Assembly: GCF_001553605.1 (NCBI RefSeq)
Contig: NZ_CP014229.1
Span: 2,322,501-2,386,500 of the forward strand
Direction: 5' to 3'
DNA length: 64,000 bases
Source: Desulfovibrio fairfieldensis
GTDB taxonomy: Bacteria; Desulfobacterota; Desulfovibrionia; Desulfovibrionales; Desulfovibrionaceae
The translations under genes were made by a program, and so were the position numbers. Positions 19,628-28,363 of the stretch are shown in pieces. The notes under the pieces are model-generated. The model worked only from the letters and a program-made list of their open reading frames with translations. It was not told the origin of the DNA and made no database searches. How positions within the stretch are numbered: the first letter of the stretch is position 1; each line of letters starts with the position of its first letter.

Positions 19628-20686
19628 TCAACGCAACAGCAAGGCCTTGCCATCAGTCCTCGGTGGAAGCACTTCGCCCACCTCGCGGGCCAGGTCTCCG
19701 CCGCTCTCCAGCATGCCCCGCACCGGCCCCAGCAAGTCCGGCGGCACGGCCAGCAGTAAACCGCCCGAAGTCTGGGCGTCAAAAGTCACGCTCTCAAGAG
19801 CCTCATCCACGCCCGGCTCCACCAGGGTGGAACAGGCCCAGTGCTTGCGGTTCAGATGGCTGCCCGCCGGAATCAGTCCGTCACGCGCGTATTCCAGCAC
19901 ACGGGGCAAAAGGGGCAGAGCCGCCGTATCCAGAGCCACGCAGGCATTTGAGGCCAGGGCCATTTCCAGGGCATGGCCGCCCAGGCCGAAACCGGTGATA
20001 TCCGTGGCGGCGGGCAGATGGAACGCACGGATGACCGCGCCGCCCACCTTGTTCAGTCGTCCGCAGCAGCGGATCAGTTCGGCCTCGCTTTCCGCCGCGC
20101 CCTCCCAGCGGGCCTTGACCGCCGTGGCAAGAATGCCGGTGCCCAGCGCCTTGGTCAGCAGGAGGCGCTGTCCCGGCCTGAGTCCGTCGTTCACCGCAAT
20201 ATGCGCCGGATCGATAATGCCCGTCACGGCCAGACCATATTTCAATTCGTCGTCCTGCACGGTATGGCCGCCGGCCAGCACGGCCCCGGCCTCCAGCAGG
20301 GCGTCCTGGCCGCCGCGCAAAATGTTGGTCAGAGCTTGCTCGGGATCATCTTCCGCCAACCCTTGGGGAAAACAGGCCACGTTCATGGCGCACCAGGGTT
20401 CGCCCCCAAGAGCGTAGACATCGGACAAAGCATTGGCCGCCGCGATGCGGCCAAAGGCGAACGCGTCATTGACGATGGGCGCGAGGATGTCCACGGTCTG
20501 CACCAGGGCCTTGCCCGGCGGCACGGAGAGCACCACGGCGTCCTCGTTACGGGCGCGGCCAGCCAGCACCCTGACCTCCAATTCGGGCGGAGTTTCGGGC
20601 GCAAGACCGCGCAAAAGCCGCTCCAGGGCCCCTGGAGCCAACTTGGCCGCTCAGCCCGCGGCGCGGGCTTTTTCCAACAGCTTCAT
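19628..20686 (-). CDS. selD: Selenophosphate synthetase containing selenocysteine
   Basis: Makes selenophosphate from selenide and ATP for selenoprotein and selenouridine synthesis. A plain reading gives a protein starting at 20641 that lacks the active-site N-terminus. Reading from an ATG at 20686 through the in-frame TGA at 20651-20653 gives MKLLEKARAAG-Sec-AAKLAPGAL, the expected catalytic Sec/Cys followed by the essential lysine (Lys15), and restores the normal length (352 residues). The stem GCTCCAG/CTGGAGC with a 5-nt loop begins 12 nt after the UGA, where a bacterial SECIS element should be. Later motifs (NEDAVVL, AGGHTVQDDE, DPQTSGG-like DAQTSGGLLL) fit SelD. selA, selB and the Sec tRNA are not in the window. 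Confidence 0.88.
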
Positions 20687-20913
20687 CTTCAAATTTCCGT
20701 TAGAACATTTCACAATGAACAATCAGGCACGTTCACTCCAACGATGCGACTTGTTCAAACTACGGGAAATTTTGCACGCTGCCAAGAAGGAGGCTGCAGT
20801 GCTGCTTTCCCGGTCCGCAAGCTTTCCTCCTGAACGGCACCCGCACGCCGCGCGACTACAGTCCAACCCATGGAAAACAGGCAAAAAGCCCTGCTCTGAA
20901 AGAGCATAAAAGG
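20687..20913. other. Non-coding gap upstream of selD
   Basis: 227 nt between selD and the hairpin at 20914. A plus-strand frame from 20714 (65 codons, MNNQARSLQRCDLF...) has no ribosome binding site and no recognised family, and probably is not a gene. The selD promoter should lie here, but no good -35/-10 pair was found. Confidence 0.4.
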
Positions 20914-20937
20914 AACCCCCCGGCATAGCCGGGGGTT
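20914..20937. terminator. Terminator hairpin on the left flank of the IS200-like element
   Basis: Stem of C-rich and G-rich arms (20914-20924 with 20928-20937). On the minus strand it is followed by CCTTTTATG, so it can end transcription of tnpA. A near-identical hairpin lies on the other side of the element at 21578-21600. Confidence 0.6.
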
Positions 20938-21014
20938 CTTCATATGCGCCTGTAAGGCTTTCTTACCAGCTGCGCCCTAGCAGGCGCTCTTGCGATCTGA
21001 CATTTGCATTTCTG

Positions 21015-21473
21015 TTACTTGCGGCCCGTAAACGGGCTCCTTGGGTAGGGTAGGCTCAACTGATCGCCAAGTTTATCCGACTCCAGCTGATGCTTGATGT
21101 AATCCTGAATCTTGGCCTTATTCTTGCCCACTGTATCGACGTAATACCCACGGCACCAAAATTCTCGATTGCGGTATTTGAACTTCAAATCCCCAAATTG
21201 TTCATAGATCATGAGACTACTCTTACCCTTCAGATAGCCCATAAAACTCGACACACTCATTTTGGGGGGAATCTCAAGCAGCATGTGGATGTGGTCTGGG
21301 CAACATTCTGCCTCCACTATTTTTACATCCTTCCATTCGCACAACTTGCGCAGAATTTCGCCAATGGCGCGCTTCTTTTCACCATAGAACACCTGGCGGC
21401 GATATTTAGGCGCAAAAACAATGTGATATTTGCAGTTCCACCTTGTGTGGGCTAAACTTTTGGCGTCACCCAT
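21015..21473 (-). CDS. tnpA: IS200/IS605 family transposase TnpA
   Basis: Single-strand DNA transposase of the Y1 HUH type, 152 residues. The HUH motif is His61-Ile-His63 (DHIHMLLEIP) and the nucleophile is Tyr125 in KIQDYIKHQ. Length, N-terminus (SLAHTRWNCKYHIVFAPKYRR) and the conserved GYYVDTVG stretch are complete, so the gene looks functional. The ribosome binding site AAAAGGAGG is at the edge of the long inverted repeat, so folding of the message should hide it and keep translation low, as known for IS200. Confidence 0.95.
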   Translation of the reverse strand: MGDAKSLAHTRWNCKYHIVFAPKYRRQVFYGEKKRAIGEILRKLCEWKDVKIVEAECCPDHIHMLLEIPPKMSVSSFMGYLKGKSSLMIYEQFGDLKFKYRNREFWCRGYYVDTVGKNKAKIQDYIKHQLESDKLGDQLSLPYPRSPFTGRK

Positions 21474-21480
21474 CGTGACC

Positions 21481-21541
21481 TCCTTTTGATTTGTTGACTC
21501 GCAGTTGCCAGACCGCGAGACTTTTTAACAAATCAAAAGGA
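21481..21541 (-). promoter_or_regulatory. Left-end inverted repeat hiding the tnpA ribosome binding site
   Basis: Perfect 15-nt arms (21481-21495 and 21527-21541) around a small GC-rich stem. In the tnpA message the second arm includes the AAAAGGA of the Shine-Dalgarno sequence. Confidence 0.65.
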
Positions 21542-21577
21542 GTTTTACTGACATGGGCAAAGCTGTAAGCTTTTTAG

Positions 21578-21600
21578 AACCCCCCGCCTAGCGGGGGGTT
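21578..21600 (+). terminator. Terminator hairpin on the right flank of the IS200-like element
   Basis: Perfect 10-bp stem (21578-21587 with 21591-21600) followed on the plus strand by TTCTCC after GGTT. It resembles the hairpin at 20914-20937 in sequence. It could protect the element from outside transcription. Confidence 0.55.
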
Positions 21601-21610
21601 TTCTCCATAC

Positions 21611-21636
21611 AAAAAAGGGGAGCCCGAAGACTCCCC
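21611..21636 (-). terminator. Terminator of the ribosomal protein cluster
   Basis: Stem GGGGAG/CTCCCC (21617-21622 with 21631-21636) followed on the minus strand by six T. It lies 28 nt after the rplQ stop. Confidence 0.85.
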
Positions 21637-21663
21637 TTTTGCAAAAGCTGCTTTGCTTGCGCC

Positions 21664-22176
21664 CTATTCGGCGGCGCCTGCTTCCTGCGCGGCCCCTTCT
21701 TCAGCCTTGGGCTTGCGGGTACGCTTGGGTTTGGCGGCCGCTTCACCGGCCGGAGCGGCGTCAGCGGCTTTGGCCGCCTTCTTGTCCTTGCCCGCCTTGG
21801 CGTCCGCAACCGGCTCGGCCGCACGGGACAACTCGATAATAGCCATGGGGGCATTATCGCCCTTACGCGGCATGGCCAGTTTGAGCACGCGGGTGTAGCC
21901 GCCCGGCACGCCGGCAAACAGCGGGCCGATTTCATCAAAAAGACGCTTGACCAAGGCGTGGTCGTTGAGCACCCGGTAGGCCAGACGGCGAGAGTGCAGA
22001 TCGTTGCGCTTGGCCAGCGTGATCAGGGGTTCCACCACCCGGCGCAATTCCTTGGCCTTCATCTCCGTGGTGCGGATTTTGCCGTGGATCAGAAGCGCCT
22101 TAGCGAGATTGTGCAACAGGGCCTTACGGTGCGCGGGCGTGCGCGAGAGTTTCCTGCCGGAATTGCTATGCCTCAT
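21664..22176 (-). CDS. rplQ: 50S ribosomal protein L17 with a C-terminal tail
   Basis: Residues 1-117 are a normal L17 ([23 protein letters not shown]...). The protein continues to 170 residues with an Ala/Lys-rich low-complexity tail ([11 protein letters not shown]..., [12 protein letters not shown]), longer than the usual 115-130. It starts inside the end of rpoA (11-nt overlap), so the two are coupled, and is the last gene of the alpha operon. Confidence 0.95.
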   Translation of the reverse strand: MRHSNSGRKLSRTPAHRKALLHNLAKALLIHGKIRTTEMKAKELRRVVEPLITLAKRNDLHSRRLAYRVLNDHALVKRLFDEIGPLFAGVPGGYTRVLKLAMPRKGDNAPMAIIELSRAAEPVADAKAGKDKKAAKAADAAPAGEAAAKPKRTRKPKAEEGAAQEAGAAE

Positions 22177-23209
22177 TTTGCTGCTTCCTTTTCCATTCCT
22201 GATATTTCTTGTCGAAGCCGTCGACCTTCATACCAAAGTCAAGGCCCATGTCCAGAAGAACACTTTTGATTTCGTCCAGCGACTTGCGTCCGAAATTCTT
22301 GGTTTTGAGCATCTCGCCTTCGGAGCGCTGCACCAGTTCGCCCACCAGAGCGATATTGGCACTACGCAGGCAGTTGGTGGCGCGCACGGAGAGCTCAAGA
22401 TCGTCAATGCTCTTGAACAGATGCTCGTTCACCTCGCCGCCGTCACTGCTGCCCAGACGCATATCGCCGGAAACGCGCTCATCAAAATTGATAAAGACCG
22501 AAATCTGGTCCTTGATGATCTTGGCGCTGTAGGCAATGGCATCCTCTGGCGTGAGCGAGCCGTCGGTCCAGACTTCCAGCAGCAGGCGGTCATAGTTGGT
22601 CATCTGGCCCACGCGGGCCTGTTCGACCGTATACGCCACCTTGCGCACCGGGGAAAAACTGGAATCCAGCTTGATCAGACCGATTTCCTCGGACAGACCT
22701 TCGTGCATGTCGGCGGGCACATAGCCCTTGCCCATACGCGCTTCCAGCTCCATTTCCAGCACGACATCCTCGGTGAGGGTGGCGATGTGCAACTCAGGGT
22801 TGAGCACCTCCACATGCTGGTTAGTCTGGATCTGGGCGGCCGTCACCGGACCTTTCCGGTCCACGCGCAGGATCAGGCGCTGGGGCTCGTCCGTGTCCAG
22901 GCGCAGACGGACCTGCTTGAGATTCAGGATGACGTCGGTAACGTCCTCCAGCACGCCGTGGATGGTGGTAAACTCATGCTGCACGCCGGTGATTTTCACC
23001 GAGACAAAGGCCGCCCCTTGCAGGGAGGCCAGAAGGACGCGCCGCATGGCGTTGCCGATGGTGGTGCCGTAGCCCCGCTCCAAAGGCTCGCAAATAAACT
23101 TGCCGTGCGTGCCGCTGGCCGTCTCTTCCTCACGCAAAATCTGGTCGGGCTTCACGAGCTCCGACCAGTTGCGCGCATTGATAAGGCGTTCGCCTTGTTT
23201 AATAAGCAT
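22166..23209 (-). CDS. rpoA: RNA polymerase alpha subunit
   Basis: 347 residues. The N-terminal dimerisation domain (about 1-235) nucleates assembly of the polymerase. After a linker the C-terminal domain (about 255-335) contains [18 protein letters not shown] and [11 protein letters not shown], the surface that contacts UP elements and activators. It follows rpsD by 11 nt, in the standard alpha operon position. Confidence 0.98.
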   Translation of the reverse strand: MLIKQGERLINARNWSELVKPDQILREEETASGTHGKFICEPLERGYGTTIGNAMRRVLLASLQGAAFVSVKITGVQHEFTTIHGVLEDVTDVILNLKQVRLRLDTDEPQRLILRVDRKGPVTAAQIQTNQHVEVLNPELHIATLTEDVVLEMELEARMGKGYVPADMHEGLSEEIGLIKLDSSFSPVRKVAYTVEQARVGQMTNYDRLLLEVWTDGSLTPEDAIAYSAKIIKDQISVFINFDERVSGDMRLGSSDGGEVNEHLFKSIDDLELSVRATNCLRSANIALVGELVQRSEGEMLKTKNFGRKSLDEIKSVLLDMGLDFGMKVDGFDKKYQEWKRKQQNEA

Positions 23210-23220
23210 GCGCCCCCCGC

Positions 23221-23847
23221 TTATTTCGAGTAAAGTTCGACAATCAACTGCTCGTTGACGGGGAACTGAATATCATCGCGCTGCGGCAAGGCTTTCACGG
23301 TGCCCTTGAAAGCGGCACCGTCGGCTTCAAGCCAACCAGGGCAGCCGCGACGGGCGATCACTTCCTGGGCTTCGGCCAGAACAGGAATTTTACGATTCTT
23401 TTCGGGCACTTCCACAGAGTCTCCCACCTTCACCTGCAGGGAGGGAATGGTGACCTTGTGGCCGTTCAGGGTAAAGATGCCGTGACGCACCAGCTGGCGG
23501 GCCTGGTTGCGGGAGTTGGCAAACCCCAGACGGTACACCACGTTGTCCAGACGGCGTTCCAGGATGACCAGCAGATTCGTGCCGGTGACGCCCTTCTGCA
23601 TTTCGGCTTTTTCAAAGTAGCCGTGGAACTGGCGCTCCAGCACGCCGTAAGCGCGGCGGGTCTTCTGCTTCTCCCGCAGCTGCACCGCGTATTCGCTGAC
23701 CTTCTTCCGCGCGCGGCCGTGCTGGCCGGGGGCGTAGGGGCGGCGATCATAAGCGCACTTGTCGGTAAAGCAACGATCACCTTTCAGGAACAGCTTGCAG
23801 CCCTCGCGGCGGCAGATCCGGCATTTGGCTTCAGTATATTTGGCCAT
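23221..23847 (-). CDS. rpsD: 30S ribosomal protein S4, zinc-binding form
   Basis: 208 residues. It binds 16S rRNA early in assembly and helps form the mRNA entry. The N-terminus has Cys9, Cys12, Cys26 and Cys31, the zinc-binding (C+) version. The S4 RNA-binding domain is at about 98-160 ([22 protein letters not shown]). A separation of 46 nt from rpsK. Confidence 0.98.
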   Translation of the reverse strand: MAKYTEAKCRICRREGCKLFLKGDRCFTDKCAYDRRPYAPGQHGRARKKVSEYAVQLREKQKTRRAYGVLERQFHGYFEKAEMQKGVTGTNLLVILERRLDNVVYRLGFANSRNQARQLVRHGIFTLNGHKVTIPSLQVKVGDSVEVPEKNRKIPVLAEAQEVIARRGCPGWLEADGAAFKGTVKALPQRDDIQFPVNEQLIVELYSK

Positions 23848-23893
23848 GAATGAGTCCTCTTCGTTTGTACGGCGCTGCCCCGGCAGCGCGAAA

Positions 23894-24283
23894 CTAGACG
23901 CGGCGGCGCTTGGGCGGCCGGCAGCCGTTGTGCGGGATGGGCGTCACGTCACGGATGAAAGCCACCCGGAAGCCCACGGCGGCAATGGCGCGCATGGCGG
24001 CCTCACGACCGGAGCCGGGACCCTTCACATAGACGCCCACGGTACGCATGCCGTTGTCCTGCGCCTTGCGGGCGGCGGTTTCAGCGGCCACCTGGGCGGC
24101 GAAGGGCGTGGACTTGCGCGAGCCCTTGAAGCCGCTCTGGCCCGAAGAGGCCCAAGAGACAGCATTGCCGCGCGTATCCGTAAAGGTGATGATGGTATTA
24201 TTGAACGAAGCCTGGATATGGGCAATGCCCACAGGCACGTTCTTCTTTTCCTTTTTCTTGACCGCTTTCTTGGGTCTGGCCAT
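23894..24283 (-). CDS. rpsK: 30S ribosomal protein S11
   Basis: 129 residues, platform protein near the mRNA exit. It begins with a Lys-rich [15 protein letters not shown] tail and has the conserved [14 protein letters not shown] and [20 protein letters not shown] end. 44 nt after rpsM. Confidence 0.98.
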   Translation of the reverse strand: MARPKKAVKKKEKKNVPVGIAHIQASFNNTIITFTDTRGNAVSWASSGQSGFKGSRKSTPFAAQVAAETAARKAQDNGMRTVGVYVKGPGSGREAAMRAIAAVGFRVAFIRDVTPIPHNGCRPPKRRRV

Positions 24284-24327
24284 GACTATCCCTCAATCTG
24301 GCTAAAAAAACGAGTAAATGAGCGCGC

Positions 24328-24696
24328 CTACTTTTTCTTGCCCACAGCGCCGCGGCGCGGCCCCTTACGGGTGCGCGCGTTGGTGTGGGTGCGCTGGCCG
24401 TGCACGGGCAGACCGCGACGATGACGCAGCCCCCGGTAGCAGCCGATATCCATAAGCCGCTTGATATTGCTCGAAACTTCACGGCGCAGATCGCCTTCCA
24501 CCTTGAAGTTCTGTTCGAGTTCCTTGCGGATCTCGTTCACTTCGTCAGCTGAGAGATCGTCAATGCTACGCTCCCAGTTGACGCCGGTGGAGTCAAGGAT
24601 CTTCAGGGCCGTCGTGCGACCGATGCCGTAAATGTAGGTAAGCGCAATGTCCACCCGTTTGCCGCGCGGCAAATCAACACCTGCTATTCTCGCCAC
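24328..24696 (-). CDS. rpsM: 30S ribosomal protein S13
   Basis: 122 residues, head protein contacting the P-site tRNA and the L5 bridge. Typical start [26 protein letters not shown] and basic end ([21 protein letters not shown]). It lies 15 nt after rpmJ. Confidence 0.98.
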   Translation of the reverse strand: MARIAGVDLPRGKRVDIALTYIYGIGRTTALKILDSTGVNWERSIDDLSADEVNEIRKELEQNFKVEGDLRREVSSNIKRLMDIGCYRGLRHRRGLPVHGQRTHTNARTRKGPRRGAVGKKK

Positions 24697-24711
24697 AATA
24701 TGTCTCCTGCC

Positions 24712-24825
24712 CTAGCCCTGGCGCTGCTTGTGCCGGGGGTTTTCGCAGATAACTCGAAGCACTCCCTTGCGCCGGATCACTTTGCACTTGGGGCATATTT
24801 TCTTGACGGAAGGTCTGACTTTCAT
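24712..24825 (-). CDS. rpmJ: 50S ribosomal protein L36, zinc-binding form
   Basis: 37 residues ([20 protein letters not shown]...), complete. Zinc ligands Cys11, Cys14, Cys27 and His32 are all present, so this is the zinc-dependent version. A GGAGAT site precedes the ATG. It is the first gene after the alpha-operon promoter and folded leader. Confidence 0.97.
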
Positions 24826-24828
24826 CGC

Positions 24829-24895
24829 ATATCTCCACTGATAGCCGTTTGGCCGTTGTGACGGCCCGTCCTGACGGCCCCGGCTATTTCGGGGC
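24829..24895 (-). promoter_or_regulatory. Folded leader of rpmJ-rpsM-rpsK-rpsD-rpoA-rplQ
   Basis: Between map and rpmJ, a stem ATAGCCG/CGGCTAT closes a GC-rich region containing repeated GGCCGTC/GACGGCC pairs (24841-24890). A likely place for ribosomal-protein feedback on the alpha operon (S4 in E. coli), although the fold itself is not recognised. Confidence 0.45.
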
Positions 24896-24906
24896 AGGAA
24901 CAGGCA

Positions 24907-24935
24907 TCTTTATCTATCTTTGCCTATTCTGTCAA
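24907..24935 (-). promoter_or_regulatory. Internal promoter for the alpha operon
   Basis: TTGACA, 17-nt spacer, TAAAGA on the minus strand. The -35 box overlaps the map stop codon, so L36 through L17 can be transcribed apart from secY-map. Confidence 0.7.
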
Positions 24936-25726
24936 CCATCAATTGTGTGCCGGTTCAGACCGCGATCCGAAATACTCAGGATTCTCGGCCCTTCCGGGGT
25001 GATCGCCACGCTGTGCTCAAAATGAGCGGCCCATTGGCCGTCACGGGTCACAGCGGTCCATTTGTCATCCAGGATGTCCACTTCATAGGTACCGGCAGTG
25101 ACCATGGGCTCAATGGCAATGACCATGCCGTTCTGCAGGGTCAGCCCATGCATGCCGGGCCTGAAGTTGGGCACCTCCGGCTTTTCGTGCATCTTCGCGC
25201 CCACGCCGTGGCCCACGAAGCGACGCACCACATTGAAACCGGCGGCTTCCACATAGTCCTGCACGGCGGCGCCGATATCATAGACGTCATTGCCTGCCCG
25301 CGCTTTCTCAATGCCCACATAGAGACTTTCCTCGGTCACCCGCATCAGCCTGCGGGCCTCGTCGCTCACCTGCCCCACCGGGTAGGTACGGGCGGCGTCG
25401 CCCACGAAACCTTCGAAGACCACTCCCATGTCGATGCTGACGATGTCCCCCTCCTGTAGCAGCCGCGCGGAGGGAAAGCCGTGCACCACCTGCTCGTTGA
25501 CCGAGCAGCAGACGGCAAAGGGATAGCCGCAGTAACCGAGAAAAGCCGGTTTCACCTTGTAGTCGGCGCACATGTCGCGCGCCAGTTCTTCCAGGCGCAT
25601 GGTGGGAAGGCCGGGCGCCACCATATCGCCCACGGCGTCAAGAATATTGGCGACCATGCGGTTGGCTTCACGCAGACAACCCACTTCCCGCTCATTTTTA
25701 ATGAATGCGCCGTGATATTTTTTCAT
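24932..25726 (-). CDS. map: Methionine aminopeptidase, type I
   Basis: Removes the starting methionine from new proteins. 264 residues. The five metal ligands are visible: Asp99, Asp110, His173, Glu206 and Glu237, plus the substrate histidine His83. It starts 15 nt after secY, the usual order, and stands next to the ribosomal genes whose products it processes. Confidence 0.97.
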   Translation of the reverse strand: MKKYHGAFIKNEREVGCLREANRMVANILDAVGDMVAPGLPTMRLEELARDMCADYKVKPAFLGYCGYPFAVCCSVNEQVVHGFPSARLLQEGDIVSIDMGVVFEGFVGDAARTYPVGQVSDEARRLMRVTEESLYVGIEKARAGNDVYDIGAAVQDYVEAAGFNVVRRFVGHGVGAKMHEKPEVPNFRPGMHGLTLQNGMVIAIEPMVTAGTYEVDILDDKWTAVTRDGQWAAHFEHSVAITPEGPRILSISDRGLNRHTIDG

Positions 25727-25741
25727 GCTCCACGCCCCGCG

Positions 25742-27055
25742 CTATGCTTTTCCGCCCTTGCGCGCTTTCTGCATCAAGCCTTGGTACTGGCTTGAAATCA
25801 TGTGCGATTCAACCTGATTCATGAAGTCCATGGCCACGCCCACCAGAATCAGCAGGCTGGTGCCGCCGAAGTAGAACGGCACGTTGAAGTTGCTGATCAG
25901 CAACATGGGCAGCAGGCAAACGAGGGAAATATACACCGCGCCCGAAAGCGTCAGCCGCGAAAGCACGGTATCAATGTATTCCTGCGTCTTTTCGCCCGGA
26001 CGGATGCCCGGAATGAAGCCGCCGGCCTTCTTCAGATTTTCGGACATATCCTTGGGATCAAAGATGATGGCCGTGTAGAAATAGCAGAAGAAGAACATCA
26101 GGGCCACGTAAATGATATTGTACAGAATGCCGTGGGGCGAAAAGAGCTCCGCCGCCCGCTTCACATACTCGTTGGTCGAAAACTGGCCGATGGTGGCCGG
26201 GAAGAGCAACAACGAGGAGGCGAAAATGGGCGGAATGACGCCCGCCGTGTTCAGGCGCAGAGGCAGATGCGAATTCTGCCCGCCGAACATCTTCCGGCCC
26301 ACCTGACGCTTGGCGTAACTGATGGGGATTCGCCGCTGAGCCCGCTCCACAAAGACGATGCAGACCGTCACGGCGGCCATGAACACCACAATGACCACGG
26401 CCATGAAGATGCTCATGTCACCGGCCTGAATCAGGGCCACGGACTGAATGATGCCGCGCGGAATACCCACGACGATGCCGCAGAAGATGATCAGCGAAAT
26501 GCCGTTGCCGATGCCCCGCTCGGTGATCTGCTCACCCAGCCACATGACCAGCACCGAACCCGCGGTAAAGGTCATCATTGTCACCAGCCGGAAATGCCAG
26601 CCCGGATTGAGCACAATGGGCGAACCGGCGGGACTGGTCATATTTTCCAGGCCCACGGCGATGCCCAAGCCCTGCACCAGTGTGATCAGCACCGTGAGGT
26701 AACGGGTATACTGGGTGATTTTGCGACGGCCCGCCTGCCCTTCTTCCTTTGCCATGCGCTTGATGTCCGGGCTGACCACCTGCAAAAGCTGCATGATGAT
26801 GGACGCCGAAATATACGGCATGACGCCCAGCGCAAAGACGGAAACGTTACGCAGGCCACCGCCCGAGAACATGTCGAAGAGGCTGAACAGGGTGCCGGAC
26901 ATGCTTTCAAAGAAAGAAGCCAGGGCCGCGGCGTCCACGCCGGGCACCGGCACATGCACGCCGATCCGGTAGCAGCACAAAATCAGGAAGGTCCAGCCCA
27001 GGCGTTTGGCCAGGGCGGGCTGGCCCGCCATATTGTTTGCCGATCCTACTGCCAT
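25742..27055 (-). CDS. secY: Protein translocase channel subunit SecY
   Basis: Ten-helix inner-membrane channel for Sec export. From the ATG at 27055 (MAVGSANNMAGQPALAKRLG) it has 437 residues. The frame is open 18 codons further upstream with a basic stretch lacking family similarity, so the shorter start is preferred although its ribosome binding site (AACGAG) is weak. Typical motifs: PVPGVDAA in the plug region, GIMPYISASI-like VMPYISASIIMQ, and the cytosolic loop RRIPISYAKRQVGRK. A palindrome-rich 120-nt gap separates it from rplO. Confidence 0.96.
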   Translation of the reverse strand: MAVGSANNMAGQPALAKRLGWTFLILCCYRIGVHVPVPGVDAAALASFFESMSGTLFSLFDMFSGGGLRNVSVFALGVMPYISASIIMQLLQVVSPDIKRMAKEEGQAGRRKITQYTRYLTVLITLVQGLGIAVGLENMTSPAGSPIVLNPGWHFRLVTMMTFTAGSVLVMWLGEQITERGIGNGISLIIFCGIVVGIPRGIIQSVALIQAGDMSIFMAVVIVVFMAAVTVCIVFVERAQRRIPISYAKRQVGRKMFGGQNSHLPLRLNTAGVIPPIFASSLLLFPATIGQFSTNEYVKRAAELFSPHGILYNIIYVALMFFFCYFYTAIIFDPKDMSENLKKAGGFIPGIRPGEKTQEYIDTVLSRLTLSGAVYISLVCLLPMLLISNFNVPFYFGGTSLLILVGVAMDFMNQVESHMISSQYQGLMQKARKGGKA

Positions 27056-27102
27056 GAAAGACTCGTTGCGTTTGCGCGCCCGAGGGCGCCGTATGCGCGT
27101 AA

Positions 27103-27172
27103 GCGTCATAGCCCGCCGCGCGCGGCGGGCTATGACGCCGCAATATTCCGTTCCGGCCGCTCGAGCGGCCGG
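27103..27172. repeat. Two perfect palindromes between rplO and secY
   Basis: 27103-27138 is a perfect 36-bp palindrome (each arm GCGTCATAGCCCGCCGCG or its complement, no loop). 27153-27172 is a perfect 20-bp palindrome centred on TCGA. Both would form hairpins in the message just after rplO. No T-run follows, so they are not ordinary terminators. Confidence 0.85.
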
Positions 27173-27175
27173 GGA

Positions 27176-27640
27176 TTATTCGGCTGCGGGAACTGCTTCC
27201 AGCTCGCTGACTTCACCACCGGCCTGGCGGATCTTCTCCGCCGCGGCCTGGCTGAACTTGTGGGCTTCCACCTTGAGGGCGGATTTCACTTCACCGCGCG
27301 AAAGAATTTTCACCGGCGCGCCCAACCGGGCGAGACCCCGGGCGTAAATGTCATCCAAGGTAATGCTGCCCTTGCCCTCAAAGGCCTGGGTCAGCACATC
27401 CAGGTTGATCACGTCGTACGTCACTTTGAAGGGCGCGTTCTTGAAGCCGTGTTTAGGCAGACGACGCTGCAGAGGCATCTGGCCGCCTTCAAAGCCGGGG
27501 CGCACGCCGCCGCCGGCACGGGCATTCTGGCCTTTGTGACCCTTGCCCGACGTGCCGCCCAAGCCGGAACCACCGCCCCGGCCCACCCGGCGGCGGGTCT
27601 TGCGCTCTTCCGGAAAGGGAAAGAGATTGTGCAGTTGCAT
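27176..27640 (-). CDS. rplO: 50S ribosomal protein L15
   Basis: 154 residues. Gly/Arg-rich N-terminus (MQLHNLFPFPEERKTRRRVGRGGGSG) that threads into 23S rRNA, then the globular domain. It is normally next to secY, as here, but separated by 120 nt of palindromic DNA instead of the usual few bases. Confidence 0.98.
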   Translation of the reverse strand: MQLHNLFPFPEERKTRRRVGRGGGSGLGGTSGKGHKGQNARAGGGVRPGFEGGQMPLQRRLPKHGFKNAPFKVTYDVINLDVLTQAFEGKGSITLDDIYARGLARLGAPVKILSRGEVKSALKVEAHKFSQAAAEKIRQAGGEVSELEAVPAAE

Positions 27641-27661
27641 ACTATACTCCTCGCGCGGCCG

Positions 27662-27838
27662 TTAGTCCACGACGGCCACAAGGTGCGAAACTTTGGCAAT
27701 GATGCCCCGAATGGCCGGGGTGTCCTTGAACGTCTTGACCGTCTCGCGACGCTTGAGGCCAAGGGAGTCCAGCATTTTGCGCTGGGCCGGCGTGGTGCCG
27801 ATGCGCGAGCGCACGAGTTTGACCTTGATTTCCGTCAT
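27662..27838 (-). CDS. rpmD: 50S ribosomal protein L30
   Basis: 58 residues, MTEIKVKLVRSRIGTTPAQR..., the short bacterial form. It starts 2 nt after the rpsE stop and lies 21 nt before rplO. Confidence 0.96.
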   Translation of the reverse strand: MTEIKVKLVRSRIGTTPAQRKMLDSLGLKRRETVKTFKDTPAIRGIIAKVSHLVAVVD

Positions 27839-27840
27839 GG

Positions 27841-28362
27841 CTACTTCCTCGGAGCTTCCAGCTTCTTGCCGCGCAGGACCGACACATCCTCGGCGCTACG
27901 CAGGGAAACAAGACCCTGTATGGTGGCGCGAAGCACGTTATGCGGATTATTGGTGCCGATGGCCTTGGCCAGCACGTCGCGCACTCCCACGGCCTCCATC
28001 ACGGCGCGCACGGCGCCGCCGGCGATGATGCCGGTACCCTCGGAGGCGGGTTTGAGCATGACGCGGCCCGCGCCGAAGCGGCCCAGCACCTCATAGGGCA
28101 GGGTCCCTTCGACCAAGGGCACATGCACGCGGTTTTTGCGCGCGCGCTCCGTAGCCTTGCGCAGAGCCTCAGGCACTTCCTGGGCCTTGCCCAGACCAAA
28201 GCCCACGCCGCCCTTGCCGTCGCCCACCACCACAAGGGCGCTGAAGCTGAAACGGCGACCGCCCTTGACCACTTTGGCCACACGGTTGAGGGAGACGATC
28301 TTTTCGATTTCGCCCAGCTCGTTCTGCTGGGTTTCGCTATTGTTCGAGTTATCCTGACGCAT
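27841..28362 (-). CDS. rpsE: 30S ribosomal protein S5
   Basis: 173 residues. The S5 RNA-binding domain ([24 protein letters not shown]) and the C-terminal domain are complete, with a short Asn/Gln-rich N-terminus. It contributes to decoding accuracy and the mRNA entry pore. One base after rplR. Confidence 0.98.
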   Translation of the reverse strand: MRQDNSNNSETQQNELGEIEKIVSLNRVAKVVKGGRRFSFSALVVVGDGKGGVGFGLGKAQEVPEALRKATERARKNRVHVPLVEGTLPYEVLGRFGAGRVMLKPASEGTGIIAGGAVRAVMEAVGVRDVLAKAIGTNNPHNVLRATIQGLVSLRSAEDVSVLRGKKLEAPRK

Positions 28363-28363
28363 A

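Larger units (their letters stand above)
20941..21577 (-). mobile_element. IS200-like insertion sequence
   Basis: About 640 bp, the size of single-gene IS200 elements, bounded by two similar terminator-like hairpins. It contains one transposase gene. Upstream of it (21481-21541) a 15-bp inverted repeat (TCCTTTTGATTTGTT and its complement) encloses a smaller stem, as at the left end of IS200. The other end has a hairpin near 20957-20985 (GCGCC/GGCGC). Exact cleavage sites cannot be fixed from one copy, since this family makes no target duplication. Confidence 0.75.

Noticed and set aside
20714-20908. 65-codon plus-strand frame upstream of selD
   Set aside because: No ribosome binding site, no recognisable family, and it runs through the region expected to hold the selD promoter.
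25802-28096. 764-codon plus-strand frame opposite secY-rpsE
   Set aside because: Antisense of conserved secY, rplO, rpmD and rpsE; composition is typical of shadows (His, Gln, Arg rich).
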